Source: Dongshaea marina
Lineage (GTDB): Bacteria; Pseudomonadota; Gammaproteobacteria; Enterobacterales; Aeromonadaceae
Direction: 5' to 3'
Assembly (NCBI RefSeq): GCF_003072645.1
Contig: NZ_CP028897.1
Span: 757,658 to 821,657 of the forward strand
Length of the DNA stretch: 64,000 nt
The number at the start of each line of letters is the position of its first letter. Within the stretch, counting starts at the first letter, position 1. A program made the translations under genes and the position numbers. The notes beneath the pieces were generated by a model, which was given only the letters and a program-made list of their open reading frames with translations, had not been told where the DNA came from and searched no databases. Shown here one piece after another: positions 10,019 to 18,713 of the stretch.

Positions 10019-11151
10019 AGTATGTGAGTGAATTTCGGGACAAGGATCGTTTTAACAAGCTGCTGCAGCAGATTGAGCAAGAGGCCGATCCGTCCCGAGA
10101 CTATCACTTCATGGAATTTTGCGGGGGGCATACCCACGCCATTTTCCGTTACGGGATTGCCCAGCGGCTGCCAAAGCATGTAGAGATGGTTCACGGGCCT
10201 GGATGTCCGGTCTGTGTTATGCCATCGGGACGCATCGATCAGGCGATCGCCCTGGCCCATGATCCCAGAGTGATCCTCTGTAGCTATGGCGATATGTTGC
10301 GGGTGCCGGGTTCTGGGCGAAACAGCCTTCTCAAGGCAAAAGGCGAAGGCGCGGATGTGCGGATGGTCTATTCGGTGATGGATGCCCTGGCGATTGCCGA
10401 GCAAAATCCTGAGCGGGAGGTGGTATTTTTTGCCATCGGCTTTGAAACCACCACGCCTCCCACGGCGCTGGCGATCAAGACGGCGCAGCAGCGTGAGTTA
10501 AAAAACTTTTCGGTGCTGTGTAACCACCTGCTGACCCCGCCGGCGATCCGCCATATCCTGGAGTCTCCGGAGGTTCGTGAGCTTGGGACAGTGTCGATCG
10601 ATGGTTTTCTCGGTCCCTCCCATGTGAGCACCATTATCGGTTGCCAGCCCTACCAATACTTTGTTGAAGAGTATCAAAAGCCGGTGGTGGTCACCGGATT
10701 TGAGCCCGTGGATCTGCTGCAGGGGATCCTGATGCTGATCCGTCAGCATAACCAGGGGATCTTCGAGGTTGAGAATCAATACCGGCGGGGGGTGACAGAG
10801 CTGGGTAATGTTAAGGCGCAGATGTTGATGGCGGAGTGCTTTGAGATGCGTACCCGCTTTAACTGGCGCGGCCTGGGTGATATCCCCTACAGCGCCCTGC
10901 GAATACGCAGCGAGTTCGCCGAGTTTGATGCCGAGCTTCGCTTCTCTCTTGAGGAGCCTGTGTCTCGCGAGCATAAGGCGTGTCAGTGTGGTGCCATCCT
11001 GCGTGGGGTTAAGAAGCCTAAAGATTGTAAGATCTTTGGCAAGGCCTGTACCCCAGAGACACCGGTCGGCCCCTGCATGGTTTCCTCCGAAGGGGCCTGT
11101 TCTGCCTATTATCATTTTGGACCCATAGAGGTCCAGGTTGTGGAGAAGTAG
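10015..11151 (+). CDS. hypD: HypD iron-sulfur assembly protein
   Basis: HypD (378 aa) is the [4Fe-4S] scaffold on which Fe receives CN and CO ligands. Key segments are present: FCGGHTHAI, GPGCPVCVMP (CxxC thiol motif), GFETTTP, and the C-terminal cluster-binding Cys region CQCGAILRG...DCKIFG..C...GPCMVS. Length matches the family. It overlaps hypC by four bases and ends one base before the hypE start. Confidence 0.97.
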   Translation: MKYVSEFRDKDRFNKLLQQIEQEADPSRDYHFMEFCGGHTHAIFRYGIAQRLPKHVEMVHGPGCPVCVMPSGRIDQAIALAHDPRVILCSYGDMLRVPGSGRNSLLKAKGEGADVRMVYSVMDALAIAEQNPEREVVFFAIGFETTTPPTALAIKTAQQRELKNFSVLCNHLLTPPAIRHILESPEVRELGTVSIDGFLGPSHVSTIIGCQPYQYFVEEYQKPVVVTGFEPVDLLQGILMLIRQHNQGIFEVENQYRRGVTELGNVKAQMLMAECFEMRTRFNWRGLGDIPYSALRIRSEFAEFDAELRFSLEEPVSREHKACQCGAILRGVKKPKDCKIFGKACTPETPVGPCMVSSEGACSAYYHFGPIEVQVVEK

Positions 11152-11152
11152 T

Positions 11153-12187
11153 ATGAGACGTCAAGCGGCGCTCGATTTTAAGAATGGCCGGGTCAACCTG
11201 TTTCACGGCTCGGGTGGCCAGGCGATGGAGCAGCTGATCGATGAGCTGTTCGTTAAGGCGTTTGCCAATGAGATGCTATCGGCAAAAAATGATCAGGCCA
11301 CCTTTGAGCTACCCCCCGGGCGGGTGGTGATGTCGACTGATAGCTATGTGATCTCGCCGCGCAAATTTCCCGGGGGTGACATCGGCTCACTGGCGGTTCA
11401 TGGGACGGTCAATGATGTGGCCATGTCCGGAGGGCGTCCTCTCTATCTCTCAGCAGGTTTCATTATCGAAGAGGGGTTTGCCCTCTCAGAGCTCAGAGAG
11501 ATAGTGTTGTCGATGGCTGAGGCTGCCAAGGCCTGTGGTGTCGCGATTGTCACCGGTGATACCAAGGTGGTTGAGCGGGGCAAGGCCGATGGCCTGTTTA
11601 TCAACACAGCCGGCGTTGGGGTGATTGAAAATCCTGAGCTTTCAATCAGTGCGGCCGGAGCTCGCCCTGGCGATAAGATCCTGATCAACGGTTTTCTTGG
11701 CGATCACGGGGTGGCGGTGATGAGTCAGCGCCCCGGCTTTGGCTTTAAGTCGGACTTGCGCTCGGACTCTGCGGCCCTGAACTCTCTGGTGGCAGCGATG
11801 ACGGAAGTTTGCCCGCGGATCCATTGCCTGCGGGATGCGACCCGTGGCGGAGTGGCATCCGTGCTCCATGAGATCGCGATCGCCTCAGGTGTTGGCATTG
11901 AGCTTGAGGAGAGTGAACTGCCGATCCGCGAGCAGGTGCTGGCATTTTGTGAGTTTATCGGCATCGATCCCCTGCATATCGCCAATGAGGGGAAATTGGT
12001 GTGTTTCTGCCCTGCTGAAGATGCGGATGCGTTGCTGGAAGTGATGCGTGCGCAGCCACAGGGTACAGACGCTGCCATCATAGGTGAGGTGGTGGATGAC
12101 TCCGGGCGGGTGACCATTCGCACCGAATATGGTAGCACCCGGATGGTACACCACCTGATGGGAGAGCCCCTGCCAAGGATCTGTTAG
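11153..12187 (+). CDS. hypE: HypE carbamoyl dehydratase
   Basis: HypE (344 aa) dehydrates the carbamoyl group placed by HypF on its C-terminal Cys to a thiocyanate, the CN donor. The C-terminus ends in the diagnostic PRIC. The PurM-like ATP-binding fold is visible as HGSGGQAMEQL near the N-terminus, STDSYV, and GDIGSLAVHGTVNDVAMSGG. I choose ATG 11153, directly after the hypD stop, over an upstream in-frame GTG. It closes the tight hypFABCDE run; 212 bp separate it from hypX. Confidence 0.96.
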   Translation: MRRQAALDFKNGRVNLFHGSGGQAMEQLIDELFVKAFANEMLSAKNDQATFELPPGRVVMSTDSYVISPRKFPGGDIGSLAVHGTVNDVAMSGGRPLYLSAGFIIEEGFALSELREIVLSMAEAAKACGVAIVTGDTKVVERGKADGLFINTAGVGVIENPELSISAAGARPGDKILINGFLGDHGVAVMSQRPGFGFKSDLRSDSAALNSLVAAMTEVCPRIHCLRDATRGGVASVLHEIAIASGVGIELEESELPIREQVLAFCEFIGIDPLHIANEGKLVCFCPAEDADALLEVMRAQPQGTDAAIIGEVVDDSGRVTIRTEYGSTRMVHHLMGEPLPRIC

Positions 12188-12399
12188 GGCTCCTGAGGAG
12201 GTGGCTACGGTCACCTCTGGTGATTGGTTAGCCGCGCTGAAGCATATTTGCCCAGTGGAGGCGGTTTTGGCTTTGTACGCTGACACGCATTTACATCCCT
12301 GTTGCTCCGCTGCAGCGTCCCTGCTGCAGAGGGTCCGCTCAACAAAGCCAAAATCCCCTTAACTGCTAATTTTATGACCGGTTCTATTCAAGGATTACT

Positions 12400-14094
12400 G
12401 TGAAGATACTGCTGTTAACCCACACATTTAATGGTCTGAGTCAGCGGATGCTGGTTGAGCTGAGGCGGGATGGCCACCAGGTTAGTGTTGAGCTGGATAT
12501 TCACGATTTGGTGATCGAGCAGGCCGTTGAGCTATTTGAGCCGGATCTGATCCTGGCTCCCTTTCTCAAACGCAAGATCCCGGCATCGGTGTGGCAGAAG
12601 ATCCCTTGTCTGATCGTGCACCCGGGGCCTGTGGGGGACCAGGGGCCCTCAGCTCTGGATTGGGCGGTGCTAGAGCAGCCACAATCCTGGGGGGTCACTG
12701 TGCTGCAGGCAGAAGAGAAGTTTGATGCGGGCCCGGTGTGGGCGAGTCGTGAATTTGCGATGCGCCCTGCTCCCAAGAGTGCCCTGTATCGCCATGAGGT
12801 GACCGAGGCTGCGGTGGAGGCGACCCGGGAGGCGATAACTCGGATCCTGGAAGGGAGTTTCAAGCCTGAGCCGCCGCGAAGCAGCTCCTGGAAGCCACTG
12901 ATGAAGCGAGCGCAGCGACAGGTGGACTGGTTATCGCAAACGACATCCGAGATCCTGCTTAGGGTCCATGCCAGTGATTCGGTGCCCGGAGCCCTGGCGA
13001 CCCTTGGTGATGGGACCTATTTTCTGTATGGGGCGACCTGTGATTCGCAGCTTAAGGGCGAGCCCGGAAGGATCCTGGGGTGGCGAGGGGATGCGGTGTG
13101 TGTCGCGACCCGGGATGGGGCCGTGTGGATCAAGGCGCTGCGCCGTTATAGCGAGAGCTGTCACGAGAGCCTGAAGCTTCCGGCTACCGAGTTGCTTGCC
13201 GATGAGATCCTGAGCCTGCCGGAGCTTGTCAGAGAGCTGAGAGATGACTCTGTGAGCAGCTACCGGGAGAACTGGCTTGAGATCCGTGGTGAAGTGGGCT
13301 GCCTGCATTTTGATCCCCTCAATGGTGCACTGAATCCGGCTCAGGCAAGACGGCTGGCAGAGGCAACCCGTCAGGCCAAGCAAAGCGGTTGCAGGGTGTT
13401 GTTACTCAGTGGCAGTGAGGATTTTTGGTGCAACGGCATCCAGCTAAATTCCATTGAGTCCTCTGAAAACCCCGCCGATGCCTCCTGGGAGAGCATCAAT
13501 GCGATGAATGATTGGGTACTGGAGCTCATTGAATCAACCGGTCTCTATCTTATCGCGGCGATGCAGGGAAATGCTGCAGCCGGGGGAGCCTTTGCTGCCC
13601 TTGCCTGTGATCGGGTGTGGGCCCGCGATGGAGTTGTACTCAATCCACACTATAAGAACATGGGAAACCTCTACGGATCTGAATACTGGACCTACCTGCT
13701 TCCCAAGCGATGCCAGGGGGAGCAGCTAACAATCCTCAAGTCGCAGCGCTTGCCGATGGGAGCACCGGAGGCTGCAGAGCTGGGTCTGGTGGATGAGGTG
13801 TTTAGCTGCACGCCTGAAGATTTCATGGAGCAGGTATGGTGCAAGGCTCAGCAACTGCTTGATGGGGGAGAGCTTGAGGAGCTGGTTCGGCAGAAAAGCA
13901 CTCAGCGCCAGCGTGATGAAGCGAAAAAGCCCCTGGCAAAATACCGGGAGGAGGAGCTTGGCCGGATGCGACTTAATTTTTACGGTTGCGATCCCAGTTA
14001 TCACGTGGCGCGCTATGACTTTGTGCGCAAGATCCCTCACTCACGAACTCCTATCTACCTGGCGACTCATAGAGACAGAACCAGGCAAGGTTAA
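12400..14094 (+). CDS. hypX: HypX/HoxX, CO-ligand synthesis protein
   Basis: HypX makes the active-site CO ligand of [NiFe] hydrogenase from formyl-tetrahydrofolate via formyl-CoA, mainly in organisms that mature hydrogenase under air. The N-terminal half is formyltransferase-like (PCLIVHPGPVGDQGPSALDW, about residues 68-87), and the C-terminal half is crotonase/enoyl-CoA hydratase-like (AMQGNAAAGGAFAALACDRV, GLVDEVF). The family-typical ending DPSYHVARYDFVRKIP is present, and 564 residues is normal. The start is GTG, with AAGGA about 7 nt before it. It follows hypE on the same strand. Pairing a full Hyp set with HypX predicts an enzyme that can be matured aerobically. Confidence 0.92.
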   Translation: MKILLLTHTFNGLSQRMLVELRRDGHQVSVELDIHDLVIEQAVELFEPDLILAPFLKRKIPASVWQKIPCLIVHPGPVGDQGPSALDWAVLEQPQSWGVTVLQAEEKFDAGPVWASREFAMRPAPKSALYRHEVTEAAVEATREAITRILEGSFKPEPPRSSSWKPLMKRAQRQVDWLSQTTSEILLRVHASDSVPGALATLGDGTYFLYGATCDSQLKGEPGRILGWRGDAVCVATRDGAVWIKALRRYSESCHESLKLPATELLADEILSLPELVRELRDDSVSSYRENWLEIRGEVGCLHFDPLNGALNPAQARRLAEATRQAKQSGCRVLLLSGSEDFWCNGIQLNSIESSENPADASWESINAMNDWVLELIESTGLYLIAAMQGNAAAGGAFAALACDRVWARDGVVLNPHYKNMGNLYGSEYWTYLLPKRCQGEQLTILKSQRLPMGAPEAAELGLVDEVFSCTPEDFMEQVWCKAQQLLDGGELEELVRQKSTQRQRDEAKKPLAKYREEELGRMRLNFYGCDPSYHVARYDFVRKIPHSRTPIYLATHRDRTRQG

Positions 14095-14544
14095 CCCATC
14101 CACAGGGGTTGTATTGGATGCTTGCCTGAATACCATGTCAGGCAACGCCAGTGAATATGAATCGCCTCTGAGGGGTTGTTTTACCCTTGTGCGATGACCC
14201 AGCCAGAAAATTTGAAAAATTAACTAATAACTCTTCAGGCTTTTTATTGCACTTCCATACTATGGGTAGGCTACAGAGGTGGAGATGTTCACTGAGGGTT
14301 AATAAATTAATTTATATTCAATGCATGAATCTTTTTCATGTGATTTATAACTAACTGCTTAATTATTATTTGGCTACTCCTGAGCGTTCAGGTTTCAGCG
14401 GGTTTGAAAAGTAGCTTAATTGAATATCTGAGTATGAGAGTGAATTGTTCAGCTTTGGTTCGGATTTACCCGGGTAGTATCAGCAGAGAACTCAAATAAT
14501 TTAACTATTATTTAAAAACTTTACTTTCTATGGAGGGATATAAT
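14095..14544. other. Gene-free region after hypX
   Basis: No coding region seen. Just after the hypX stop an 8-bp stem TTGCCTGA/TCAGGCAA (14122-14145) may help end transcription but lacks a U-tract. The rest becomes AT-rich and should hold the promoter of the coiled-coil gene. Confidence 0.45.
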
Positions 14545-15225
14545 ATGTCAGATTCTGACGAAGATAAAAAAGGAAAGTGGGAAGATGGAGAAAAAAAGGA
14601 ATTTGATAGTCATTATGGCACAGGGGATTTTTCTGTTGTTTGTATCAATAAAACAGAAATGATCAAAGGTGCTGAATCCGCGACAAATGTTGGCATAAGG
14701 AACCATAATATTGTTGGTTCTGAAAATCTGTTTAATTTTGGGTTGCTAACCGAAATGTCACTCTCGGTCAAGGCGGAATTTCTTGCCAAGGGCAAAAGTT
14801 TCACCCTGGAGCACGGAAAAATAGTGAATGAGGAGATGGTGCTCAATGAGAAGCTATCAGATATTCAAGCCAGTGTTACCAGGGTCCAGGGGAGCGTTAC
14901 CCAGGTTCAGGATAATTCGACCAGAGCGAACAACGCATTGATTAATGTGATAGATCGTCATATTGAAACCTCTAATGAACGGCTTACTACGGCGGAGAGA
15001 AATCTGGAGAGTACTCAGCAGCGCTTATCTAATATTGGAGATTGTGTTGAGCAGATTGGTTTATGTGTCGCTGATGTGGATTCAAAAGTAGAAAATATAC
15101 AGGACGATATAACGACAATAGAAAATAGAGTGGAGAGCGTTGAAACCAATGTACAAAATAATAGCAACTCCATTATAGCTGGTGGGGTAGCTATGTTTGG
15201 GTTAACACTGGCTATGTTTTCCTAA
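14545..15225 (+). CDS. Coiled-coil protein with C-terminal membrane anchor, unknown function
   Basis: Start at 14545 is chosen for GGAGG eight nt upstream; an in-frame ATG lies five codons earlier inside that site. The 226-residue product has a charged N-terminus (SDSDEDKKGKWEDGEKKEF), a short globular part (about residues 20-95), then about 110 residues of heptad-like helix with repeated D-I/V-x-x-V spacing, and ends with one hydrophobic segment (SIIAGGVAMFGLTLAMF) at the extreme C-terminus. There is no signal peptide. This tail-anchored coiled-coil topology recalls SNARE-like or tape/spike-associated proteins, but I recognise no family. AT content is higher than in the hyp genes, suggesting acquisition. 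Its stop abuts the convergent GNAT gene. Confidence 0.7.
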   Translation: MSDSDEDKKGKWEDGEKKEFDSHYGTGDFSVVCINKTEMIKGAESATNVGIRNHNIVGSENLFNFGLLTEMSLSVKAEFLAKGKSFTLEHGKIVNEEMVLNEKLSDIQASVTRVQGSVTQVQDNSTRANNALINVIDRHIETSNERLTTAERNLESTQQRLSNIGDCVEQIGLCVADVDSKVENIQDDITTIENRVESVETNVQNNSNSIIAGGVAMFGLTLAMFS

Positions 15226-15675
15226 TTATTTCTCGGGGCGATCATACCAGCGCATAAAGTAGTGCTGTCTGGTTGTAAAATAGACTTTGAACTCTAATCG
15301 CTCATAGAGTTTCTTGGCAGGGTTGGCTTTTAATACTGCAAGTGAAGATGACTTACCCTTCTCTTTTGCATTCTCAATCACATCGAGCAGTAGCAAGGTG
15401 CCAATTCCCTGCTTTTGATATTCGGTCACCAGTTGAATATCATCGATCACTATCTCATCCTTGAATTCGGTCAGTGTCAGGCGGCCAATAGGTTTTTTGT
15501 GGTGGCAGATGATCTGAGTTCCGTTTCGGCGAAACCCTCTTTTTGCATACTGGGCTTCGCGTTGATGGTGCTCACCCCAGGTTGCTTCGATATAGGGCCA
15601 CAGAGTGCTTCTGGCCAATGCATTGACAAAAACCTCATCACTATGTCGGGCTGGCCGCAGATAAATACCATTCAT
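15226..15675 (-). CDS. GNAT-family N-acetyltransferase
   Basis: 149 residues with the GNAT fold. Motif A is DDIQLVTEYQKQGIGTLLL, whose QKQGIG matches the acetyl-CoA pyrophosphate-binding Q/R-x-x-G-x-G/A, and motif B includes NPAKKLYERLEFK. Substrate cannot be predicted. It is convergent with and directly abuts the coiled-coil gene. Confidence 0.88.
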   Translation of the reverse strand: MNGIYLRPARHSDEVFVNALARSTLWPYIEATWGEHHQREAQYAKRGFRRNGTQIICHHKKPIGRLTLTEFKDEIVIDDIQLVTEYQKQGIGTLLLLDVIENAKEKGKSSSLAVLKANPAKKLYERLEFKVYFTTRQHYFMRWYDRPEK

Positions 15676-15901
15676 CGATTCTTTCCGCTGTTTGATCGCA
15701 AAGGATATGCTAGGGGCGATTATTGTATTTTCTTTCCTGGGAGAGAGCGTGTCATTTCATGCGAATTTGGCGAGCTGGGGTGTGTCAATTCATGCGCTTC
15801 TCAGCTTTTTGGGAAAAGAGTCTCGAGAAGAGCACAGGAGCGCTTGACCCGTCTATAGGTATAGGGTTGATAATTCAAAGCATCGAATCGGGGGAGTGCA
15901 G

Positions 15902-16420
15902 ATGCTGACAGTGACACAGCTTGCCAGAAAGTGTGGTATTTCACGAACGGCCGTTCTTTACTATGAGCGGATCGGGTTACTGAAACCAAGCCGACGCTCA
16001 GCCAATGGCTATCGCTGGTATGACGAGGGTGCAATCAAACGCCTTGAGGCGATTATCGGCTATCGTTCGTTCGGGGTGGCACTCCAGGAGATCCCGCTCC
16101 TGTTAGCGAAGCAGGGAAGTATGGCGCAGCAGCAGATCCTGCAGCGCCAGTTCAATACTCTTGAGCAGGAGATACAGAGACTTCGCCTGCAACAACGGGC
16201 GATCATGAAGCTGCTGGAGCAGCCACAACTACTGGAGGAAAATATGGTGACCAAACAGCGTTGGGTAGAGATCATGCGGGCTGCGGGCTTTAGTGAGCAG
16301 GATATGCATAACTGGCATAAACAGTTTGAGAAGATGGAGCCAGAGGCTCATCAGGAGTTTCTGGAGTCACTGAGCATCAGTAGCGATGAGATCAGTAAGA
16401 TCCGTGCCTGGTCTAAGTGA
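15902..16420 (+). CDS. MerR-family transcriptional regulator
   Basis: The N-terminal winged helix MLTVTQLARKCGISRTAVLY, with YYERIGLL and NGYRWYDE, is the classic MerR DNA-binding domain, followed by a helical dimerisation segment (about residues 75-110). The C-terminal part (WVEIMRAAGFSEQDMHNWH) is an effector domain without a Cys cluster, so it is not a typical metal or redox sensor. Start at ATG 15902 is preceded by GGGGGAG; a GTG two codons upstream is possible. No divergent target gene is obvious. Confidence 0.88.
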   Translation: MLTVTQLARKCGISRTAVLYYERIGLLKPSRRSANGYRWYDEGAIKRLEAIIGYRSFGVALQEIPLLLAKQGSMAQQQILQRQFNTLEQEIQRLRLQQRAIMKLLEQPQLLEENMVTKQRWVEIMRAAGFSEQDMHNWHKQFEKMEPEAHQEFLESLSISSDEISKIRAWSK

Positions 16421-16427
16421 TAGGGTT

Positions 16428-16454
16428 GCAGAGGATGGGGAGTCCATCCTCTGC
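16428..16454. terminator. Hairpin between convergent merR-type gene and ybjQ
   Basis: Perfect 11-bp stem GCAGAGGATGG/CCATCCTCTGC with a 5-nt loop between two convergent stops. It may serve both strands. No clear U-tract follows on either side. Confidence 0.55.
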
Positions 16455-16464
16455 CGGGTCAGGA

Positions 16465-16788
16465 TCAGGCTTTTGTGATCTTGACGGCGGTGCCATAGGC
16501 CAATAGCTCAGACATTCCCTGGGCAATGGCACTGGTAGTGAAGCGGACGCAGACAATGCCATCGGCACCCATTGCCTGGGCGTCCTGGATCATCCGCTCC
16601 TGAGCCTTGGTTCTGGCTTCGGTCAACATCTCGGTGTAGCCTGCGATCTCGCCGCCAACCAGGTTTTTCAGATTCGCCATGATATTACGGCCGATATGCT
16701 TGGACTGCACCATGTTTCCGGTGACGACGCCAAGGGTCTGGGTGATCCGATAGCCGGTGATCTCTCCGGTCGTACTCAGTGGGATCAT
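16465..16788 (-). CDS. YbjQ/UPF0145 family protein
   Basis: 107 residues of the small YbjQ family, which forms pentamers and is annotated as a possible heavy-metal-binding domain. The hallmark GVVTGNMVQSKHIGRNIMAN and the Gly-rich AQAMGADGIVCVRF are both present. It starts 2 bp after the stop of the membrane zinc-ribbon gene, forming a two-gene unit. Confidence 0.88.
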   Translation of the reverse strand: MIPLSTTGEITGYRITQTLGVVTGNMVQSKHIGRNIMANLKNLVGGEIAGYTEMLTEARTKAQERMIQDAQAMGADGIVCVRFTTSAIAQGMSELLAYGTAVKITKA

Positions 16789-16790
16789 GA

Positions 16791-17075
16791 TTATTTATCC
16801 TCATCCAGCTCTGAATCGATGACACTGGCATCCTGATGATGTCCACAGTGGGGGCAGATGGAATCACCCGTGATAATGATCGCTTTACAGTTTTTACAGC
16901 GCATCTTGCGGGTTTTAAACCACAGGACAATCGCAAAGATAACCACAGCGATAGCGACCACAATAAAGACGTTGACGAAGATCGTCAGGATGAAGATCAG
17001 GATCAGCAAGCTTACCAGCACGCCAATCATGGAACGGATACCACGCAGTATTCTTGAACCTAATTCTGAAGCCAT
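16791..17075 (-). CDS. Small membrane protein with C-terminal zinc ribbon
   Basis: Start at ATG 17075 has GGAG eight nt upstream; an upstream in-frame start would add 12 residues. The product (94 aa) has a long hydrophobic stretch (about residues 17-53, likely two helices), then a cytosolic zinc ribbon, C-x2-C (RCKNCK) and C-x2-C (CPHCGHH), and an acidic tail. Function unknown. It is immediately upstream of and probably cotranscribed with the YbjQ-family gene. Confidence 0.75.
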   Translation of the reverse strand: MASELGSRILRGIRSMIGVLVSLLILIFILTIFVNVFIVVAIAVVIFAIVLWFKTRKMRCKNCKAIIITGDSICPHCGHHQDASVIDSELDEDK

Positions 17076-17603
17076 AGATAGGTCTCCACTTGTGAATAAA
17101 ACCCCCGGCACACGACAGGATGCCTAATCAGCACCTTAGCCCAATGACTCCATCCTAGCAGAAGCTTGGGGGAGCTGGCGATCGTTTCGTATACACTGGA
17201 TGGTCAGATCAAAGCATAACTCACTATTGGCACAAAGCTGAGTCCGCAAGCTGCAGAAAGATTCCAGGCTGAATCGACAACTCTTGAGCCTGGCAGCATG
17301 GAGCAATTCATGGTGCAGGCATCGGCAGATAACAGCTTAATCGACCCAAATAAAAATACTCAATCGAATTTTTTTATGAATAAGCGTGAGCTATTGATAG
17401 CTGATTTGCCGGTAGTCTATCTTTCAAAAATAAACAGAACATAGCTGTGTTCATCAATATAGTTTTTGAGAAACCTCCTATGATTGAAGCCCTCTTGCGC
17501 CTGTGTATCCGTAGGCTGCGCTCTGTTTAGTCCTGTCTCTGATATGTTATAAAGATCTATCTCGTCAGCTGAACTAGCGTCTTTTATTGAGATAAGGAGT
17601 GTT
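17076..17603. other. Intergenic region upstream of metA
   Basis: No gene of convincing size. A 16-codon frame begins at ATG 17479 but holds no Met codons and has no support as an attenuator. No clear tandem MetJ boxes were found. Confidence 0.4.
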
Positions 17604-18548
17604 ATGCCGGTTAAAGTTCCCGATAATCTGCCAGCGACAGGGATCCTCGAATCAGAGAATATCTTTGTGATGTCCGAAACAAGAGCGGCGCATCAGGATA
17701 TTCGACCGATAAAAGTCCTAATTCTTAATCTGATGCCAAATAAGATAGAAACGGAAACCCAGCTGTTACGCCTGTTGGGAAACACCCCACTCCAGGTGGA
17801 TATCGATCTGCTGCGGATCCATGATAAAGAGTCTAAGCATACGCCGACCGATCACATGAATAACTTTTACTGTGACTTTGAGTCTGTCTGTCAGCAAAAC
17901 TACGATGGCCTGATAGTGACCGGAGCCCCCTTAGGGCAGGTTGAGTATGAGGATGTCACCTACTGGGAGAGGATCCGTAAGATCATAGATTGGTCGCAGC
18001 ACCATGTCACCTCGGTGCTGTTTCTGTGCTGGGCCGCTCATGCCGCCCTCTATCATCTCTATGGCCTGACCCGCAGGCTGTTGCCATCCAAGCGTTCGGG
18101 GGTGTTTTGGCACAGCCGTCGCGATGAGCACTTTCCGCTGCTGCGGGGATTTGACGATGAGTTCCTGGTGCCTCACTCACGTTATGCAGAGATGAGTCTT
18201 AATGAACTCAAGAATCACCCCGAACTGCAGGTTCTGGCTGAATCCGATGAGGCGGGGGCTTATATCGCCCTGAGCCGGAATAATCGTAATCTCTTTGTGA
18301 TGGGACACCCGGAGTATCAAAAGGGCACTCTCAGAGATGAGTACTTTCGCGATCTGGCTGCCGGGCTGGCTCCCCAGGTTCCCAGCAACTACTTCAGGGA
18401 TGATGATCCCAGCCAGCAGCCGATTGCCCGCTGGCATGGTCATGGGCACCTCTTGATCAGCAACTGGCTCAACTATTATGTCTATCAGCAGACGCCATAT
18501 AACCTTGATGATATGAGTGGCATGACTCCCTGGGAGAGACAGATATGA
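17604..18548 (+). CDS. metA: Homoserine O-succinyltransferase
   Basis: MetA acylates homoserine, the first committed step of methionine synthesis, in the cytosol. All catalytic residues align with E. coli numbering: the nucleophile C142 in [12 protein letters not shown], and H235 and E237 in MGHPEYQ. The N-terminal [19 protein letters not shown] is characteristic, and length (314 aa) is normal. AAGGAG precedes the ATG. It is a single gene followed by a strong hairpin. Acyl donor (succinyl versus acetyl) is not certain from sequence alone. Confidence 0.96.
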   Translation: MPVKVPDNLPATGILESENIFVMSETRAAHQDIRPIKVLILNLMPNKIETETQLLRLLGNTPLQVDIDLLRIHDKESKHTPTDHMNNFYCDFESVCQQNYDGLIVTGAPLGQVEYEDVTYWERIRKIIDWSQHHVTSVLFLCWAAHAALYHLYGLTRRLLPSKRSGVFWHSRRDEHFPLLRGFDDEFLVPHSRYAEMSLNELKNHPELQVLAESDEAGAYIALSRNNRNLFVMGHPEYQKGTLRDEYFRDLAAGLAPQVPSNYFRDDDPSQQPIARWHGHGHLLISNWLNYYVYQQTPYNLDDMSGMTPWERQI

Positions 18549-18631
18549 ATACACAGAAGCGGCCTTACAGAGCCTAAGACCATTGAGAATCGTCGGCTCA
18601 GAGATTGTTTAACGGATTGCGGATGAGGCTC

Positions 18632-18652
18632 CAGGGGAGCTGGGCTCCCCTG
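18632..18652. terminator. Hairpin between metA and the convergent 877-aa gene
   Basis: Perfect 9-bp stem CAGGGGAGC/GCTCCCCTG with a TGG loop, between the convergent stops of metA and the minus-strand gene; probably serves both. No long U-tract. Confidence 0.55.
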
Positions 18653-18713
18653 TTGCACAAAGGCTGGATAAACCCCGCTTATAGAGTCTTTACACTGTAG
18701 TTATAGGTTCGAC

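Noticed and set aside
17479-17529. 16-codon frame upstream of metA as a leader peptide
   Set aside because: It contains no extra Met codons and no paired terminator and antiterminator was found.
17540-17600. Tandem MetJ boxes before metA
   Set aside because: Only scattered partial matches to AGACGTCT, not in 8-bp phase.
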